From the IMG/VR virus record IMGVR_UViG_3300017530_000065, positions 1 through 33,366 of that record: a DNA stretch of 33,366 bases; one strand, 5' to 3'. This document shows positions 30,821-33,366 of this stretch, in pieces. Position numbers and translations under genes: made by a program. The notes under the pieces were generated by a model that was given only the letters and a program-made list of their open reading frames with translations, ran no database searches and was not told the origin of the DNA. The stretch comes from a virus. Each line of letters begins with the position of its first letter. The first letter of the stretch is position 1.

Positions 30821-31288
30821 ATGTCAATAACGCTTAAAGAATTTCAGGCGATGCTGCGGGGCAGCGAGGCCGTGCCAGACGTGTCTGCTACAGCAACCCG
30901 GCACGAACCAACCGCTGCACTATTCACGCAGTCCGATTTAGAGGCGACGTTTGCGGCTGAATTGTTTATTCGGCACGCTGATCTAATTCCGCAGATGCAG
31001 AGGGAGTACAGATTTAGCGGTCGAAAGTGGAGGCTGGACTTTGCATGGCCTGTTCTGGCTGGCATCGAGGTGAAGGTGGCAGTCGAAACGCATGGCATCG
31101 GCGACAGATCCGGCGGCGCTGGTCGTCACTTGCGGCCGGCTGGATTTATTGAAGATCGGAGAAAGATGAACAGCGCGGCGGTGCTTGGCTGGATAGTGCT
31201 GGAATGCACACGGCCGCAAATTGACGACGGCTCAATTTTCGACCAGTTAGTTCAGGCGCTCAAATTGAGAGGTTGGAACCAGAAATGA
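30821..31288 (+). CDS. PD-(D/E)XK-like nuclease
   Basis: The 155-residue protein carries MQREYRFSGRKWRLDFAWP, KVAVETHG and RHLRPAGFIEDRRKMNSAAVLGWIVLECT. This is the order of acidic residue, beta-hairpin and R-x-K helix found in small phage endonucleases of the Vsr/DUF559-like PD-(D/E)XK group. It may be a resolvase, repair or restriction-type nuclease, and the neighbouring C5 methyltransferase suggests a linked role. It is coupled to the methyltransferase by an ATGA overlap. Confidence 0.65.
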   Translation: MSITLKEFQAMLRGSEAVPDVSATATRHEPTAALFTQSDLEATFAAELFIRHADLIPQMQREYRFSGRKWRLDFAWPVLAGIEVKVAVETHGIGDRSGGAGRHLRPAGFIEDRRKMNSAAVLGWIVLECTRPQIDDGSIFDQLVQALKLRGWNQK

Positions 31289-31968
31289 TACTGCTTGACT
31301 TATTCTGCGGCGCTGGCGGCTGTTCCGTCGGCTACTCACGCGCCGGTTTTGATGTGGTCGGCGTGGACATGCACTCACAGGAAAACTACCCATTCGGATT
31401 CATGCAAATGGATGCACTCGACGCATTGCGGAAACTTATAGCCGGTGAAGGTTTGGAATTCTCAGACGGCCGTATTATTGACCTGGCTGATATTTCCGTG
31501 ATTGCGGCAAGCCCGCCTTGCCAGAAATACAGTGTGGTGGCGGGGCTGGCGAGCGATACTAAAACGGCGGTTGACCTGGTTGCACCTGTGCGAGAATTGC
31601 TAATTGAAACCGGCAAAACTTACGTTATTGAAAACGTCCCCGGAGCGCCATTTGTCGGCGCTCCGCTTCTTCTATGTGGAACAATGTTCGATTTACGCGT
31701 TCGACGGCATCGGTATTTTGAAAATAACGCGGGCTTGTGGTTGCCTCCGCAGACGTGCAACCATTGGAGCAAGATTAACGAGAATGGATTCTGTACAATG
31801 TTTGGAAAGGGGGCATCTAAAGAAAAAGGCGGCAACAAGGCGGCATGGCAGGCAGCGTCAGGCATTGACTGGATGATAGTTCCGGAAATGAGCCAGGCGA
31901 TACCGCCAGCCTATACAGAGTACATCGGCGGCAAACTGATAGAAATGGTGAAATGTGAAACGGCTTAG
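31285..31968 (+). CDS. C5-cytosine DNA methyltransferase
   Basis: The ATG at 31285 overlaps the upstream stop; a TTG at 31273 is less likely. The 227-residue enzyme has motif I LDLFCGAGG (residues 4-12), the catalytic PPCQ (77-80), ENV (116-118), a RRHRYFEN motif VIII and a C-terminal YIGGKL motif X region. It is shorter than typical enzymes, so its target-recognition domain is small. It methylates cytosine, plausibly to protect phage DNA. Its target sequence is unknown. Confidence 0.85.
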   Translation: MILLDLFCGAGGCSVGYSRAGFDVVGVDMHSQENYPFGFMQMDALDALRKLIAGEGLEFSDGRIIDLADISVIAASPPCQKYSVVAGLASDTKTAVDLVAPVRELLIETGKTYVIENVPGAPFVGAPLLLCGTMFDLRVRRHRYFENNAGLWLPPQTCNHWSKINENGFCTMFGKGASKEKGGNKAAWQAASGIDWMIVPEMSQAIPPAYTEYIGGKLIEMVKCETA

Positions 31969-32863
31969 CTTGCTGGCTCTTCTACTTCTCGCCGCCTGTG
32001 GCGACACTTACACGCCGCCGCCTGCCAACCCGGCCAGCGCCAATGTTGCCGCTGTTGCTACACTGACTGCCGCCGCCAACAGCATACAGGCGACTGCCGC
32101 CGCCAATAGCATACAGGCGACGGCCGTGTCACAACAGGCCACCGCAACCGCTGCCAGCATCCAAGCCACACAACAGGCCGAAACTGAAGCTACTGCTACA
32201 GTTCTAAGTGCGCTCAGCATTGTGGCCGTTTATTCAACTCAGACCGCCGTGGCGATAATTACAGACCGACAGATTGTAGACAGTGAAGCGACGGCCGTTG
32301 CCATACTCAGGAATCAAAACCGGCAGGAATCGGCCGACAATTTCTGGCTTTATGTCAGCATTATGATTCTAGTTGGCTTGGCGATGGCGCTTTTACTTAT
32401 CGGAAAAGTTACGACAATCGCTATATGGAGATGGCAAACACGACCTGACTTGTTGGAAGATGAAAGTGGAAGAGCCATTGCTCATCGTTCAGATTACAAG
32501 CCGGTTCGTGGCCGCGTTACCGTTCCACCCGCGCCAACCACGCAACCCCAACGAAACGGCAGTCCTGTCTGGCTCCAGACCCAGAACGGCGCAACCCGCG
32601 CAAACTTCGCGCCTATGAGCCGTGAGGAAGCAACGGCCGTGTCTAGTTGGCTAAACGCAGTGAGCATGTCCGTTGTTGAATTTAACCGCGATGGCGCGGC
32701 CGTATACAACATCGGCCACCCTCGCGCCGACGGCGTGATAGACTTGGCGTTGTCATCAGGCTACGCCACGAAAGACGGCGGCCGCTCTGCCCCCGTTGTC
32801 CCCGCCGTAAACCTCGTTGAATTTCAAGATATGCTATTTCCAAATCAGCTTCAAAACTCGTGA
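31955..32863 (+). CDS. phage-encoded lipoprotein with membrane segment
   Basis: GTG at 31955 opens a signal peptide with lipobox LLLAAC (Cys15). Ala/Thr-rich repeats follow (about residues 25-85, SIQATAA units), then a transmembrane span (about 130-150) and a C-terminal soluble part. A lipoprotein in the early region is typical of superinfection-exclusion or surface-blocking factors, but this role is inferred only. Two ACGGCCGT copies lie in the repeat and linker part (32120 and 32291). Confidence 0.65.
   Translation: MKRLSLLALLLLAACGDTYTPPPANPASANVAAVATLTAAANSIQATAAANSIQATAVSQQATATAASIQATQQAETEATATVLSALSIVAVYSTQTAVAIITDRQIVDSEATAVAILRNQNRQESADNFWLYVSIMILVGLAMALLLIGKVTTIAIWRWQTRPDLLEDESGRAIAHRSDYKPVRGRVTVPPAPTTQPQRNGSPVWLQTQNGATRANFAPMSREEATAVSSWLNAVSMSVVEFNRDGAAVYNIGHPRADGVIDLALSSGYATKDGGRSAPVVPAVNLVEFQDMLFPNQLQNS
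32066..32119 (+). repeat. two 27-nt tandem repeats in the lipoprotein gene
   Basis: Two copies differing by one base (AAC/AAT) encode TAAANSIQA units; further diverged copies follow. The array ends directly at an ACGGCCGT palindrome (32120). Confidence 0.75.
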
Positions 32864-32872
32864 ACCAATTAC

Positions 32873-32901
32873 TTGACAAAAAAACCAACATGTTATACAA
32901 T
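32873..32901 (+). promoter_or_regulatory. early promoter with AACATGTT operator
   Basis: TTGACA (32873-32878), 17 nt, TACAAT (32896-32901), a close sigma-70-type match. AACATGTT (32887-32894) sits one base before the -10, as in the leftward promoter at 23444. It drives the 32954-33363 genes. Confidence 0.8.
32887..32894. promoter_or_regulatory. operator core AACATGTT, second copy
   Basis: The palindromic core is the same as within ACAACATGTTGT at 23449 and has the same one-base distance to the -10. This suggests a common repressor. Confidence 0.55.
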
Positions 32902-32953
32902 GGTCTTATCTTGATTAACTAATGTAATGTCCATTGGACAAAGGAAACGAAAA

Positions 32954-33085
32954 ATGAAACGATACAATGTGTACTGGATGAACGAAGAACTGGAAACATT
33001 TTGTGAATTGATTGTTGCAGACAGCGAAGAAGAGGCCAAACAACAGGTTACCGGTAGCGTCTTGTATGTTGAGCGCGTGATGTAA
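32954..33085 (+). CDS. hypothetical protein, 43 aa
   Basis: It starts after AAAGGAAACGAAAA and ends TAATG with the next gene. The compact acidic protein (RYNVYWMNEELETFCELIVADSEEEAKQQV) resembles small phage alpha/beta domains. Function unknown. It is first in the operon of the 32873 promoter. Confidence 0.6.
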   Translation: MKRYNVYWMNEELETFCELIVADSEEEAKQQVTGSVLYVERVM

Positions 33086-33363
33086 TGGCAGGAATAACCA
33101 AGCAAAAGTATAACCAAATTCAGGAGGTGGCTATGGAGATAGTCGCCTCCTACGGCATTGCAAAACTGGACGGCATCATTGATGTGAAAATCCGCTATGG
33201 CATTCTGCGCGGATGGTCGTACCAGCTAATGGCAGAATTTGACATCAAGTCTGACGCCGCCAGAAATCACATTGCCCGCGCCTGCCGTCGGCAGCGGTTT
33301 CCAGATTGGAAACAACTGGACGGATGGGGCGGCAAACGTGACGGCGCAGGAATCAGCAGCTAA
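33085..33363 (+). CDS. DNA-binding helical protein, 92 aa
   Basis: The protein has an HTH-like segment (RGWSYQLMAEFDIKSDAARNHIARACRR, about residues 40-68) and ends in GGKRDGAGISS, a Gly/Lys/Arg tail of the kind found in terminase or DNA-binding proteins. It stops 3 bases before the window's end, next to the structured region at 9-94 if circular. It could bind that site. The small terminase is already assigned at 1569, so this is a second DNA-binding candidate. Confidence 0.6.
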   Translation: MAGITKQKYNQIQEVAMEIVASYGIAKLDGIIDVKIRYGILRGWSYQLMAEFDIKSDAARNHIARACRRQRFPDWKQLDGWGGKRDGAGISS

Positions 33364-33366
33364 CCA
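33359..33366. repeat. 8-bp terminal direct repeat, right copy
   Basis: GCTAACCA repeats the first eight bases of the window. It includes the stop codon of the last gene. Confidence 0.6.

Larger units (their letters stand above)
1314..32640. repeat. highly iterated palindrome ACGGCCGT (about 41 copies)
   Basis: Copies read by eye start at 1314, 2014, 2277, 2545, 3773, 4233, 5819, 6207, 7907, 8390, 8669, 9784, 11871, 12214, 12693, 13172, 14537, 17146, 17206, 18276, 18452, 18580, 20412, 20653, 21156, 21824, 22858, 24240, 25080, 27062, 28287, 28689, 29055, 29266, 30012, 30481, 30491, 31466, 32120, 32291 and 32633. At 50% GC about 0.5 are expected. They lie in genes in all three frames (TAV, GR, RP), so selection acts on DNA. 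Copies are missing from the tape measure and fibre genes. Confidence 0.9.

Overview
The window looks like an almost complete genome of a tailed phage with siphovirus architecture (about 33.4 kb). It most likely infects a member of the Chloroflexota. It holds, in one direction, a packaging-head-tail-lysis block (about 1.5 to 21.7 kb), a short leftward recombination operon (23.4 to 21.8 kb), and a rightward early/replication/modification block (23.5 kb to the end). The host inference rests on the style of the secreted proteins (Pro/Thr-rich linkers at 17.1 kb, a lipoprotein ending its signal in LAAC, 15-residue beta-roll repeats in the fibre). It is not a database result. The first and last 8 bases are identical, so the contig is probably circular or terminally redundant. 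No integrase, partition gene, tRNA or CRISPR array was seen.

Layout: 1-110 is a structured non-coding region with a 12-bp inverted repeat enclosing five TAGGC pentamers. 111-1499 holds small unknown genes. 1569-5291 holds small terminase, large terminase, portal and a MuF-type minor head protein. 5369-7147 is a prohead protease fused to a HK97-fold capsid protein, with a nested start for capsid alone. 7149-9209 holds head-tail connectors and a tail tube candidate. 9206-9849 is a tail assembly chaperone pair joined by a CCCAAAC -1 frameshift site. 9842-16906 holds tape measure, tail tip and fibre genes. 16916-18779 is a holin-like gene and secreted proteins, including a glycoside hydrolase. 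18847-19650 is a reverse-strand PAPS-reductase-like gene behind an attenuator-like leader. 19820-21700 is a second, larger glycoside hydrolase.

Early region: a divergent promoter pair around 23.45 kb drives the leftward annealing-protein (Bet/RecT) operon and a rightward small HTH-like regulator. Rightward genes include several small zinc-ribbon proteins, an HNH nuclease, a D5-type primase-helicase, a 296-bp non-coding stretch with long inverted repeats that may be the replication origin, a Lar-like protein, an amino (m4C/m6A) DNA methyltransferase, a PD-(D/E)XK-like nuclease, a C5-cytosine methyltransferase and a lipoprotein.

The most striking genome-wide signal is the palindrome ACGGCCGT. 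I counted 41 copies, where about 0.5 are expected by chance at 50% GC. They lie in genes, in all three reading frames and in unrelated proteins, resembling the HIP1 palindrome of cyanobacteria. Other points of interest are the kissing-loop attenuator leader at 19.65-19.75 kb, an operator palindrome shared by two distant promoters, and apparently leaderless DNA-binding-protein genes.
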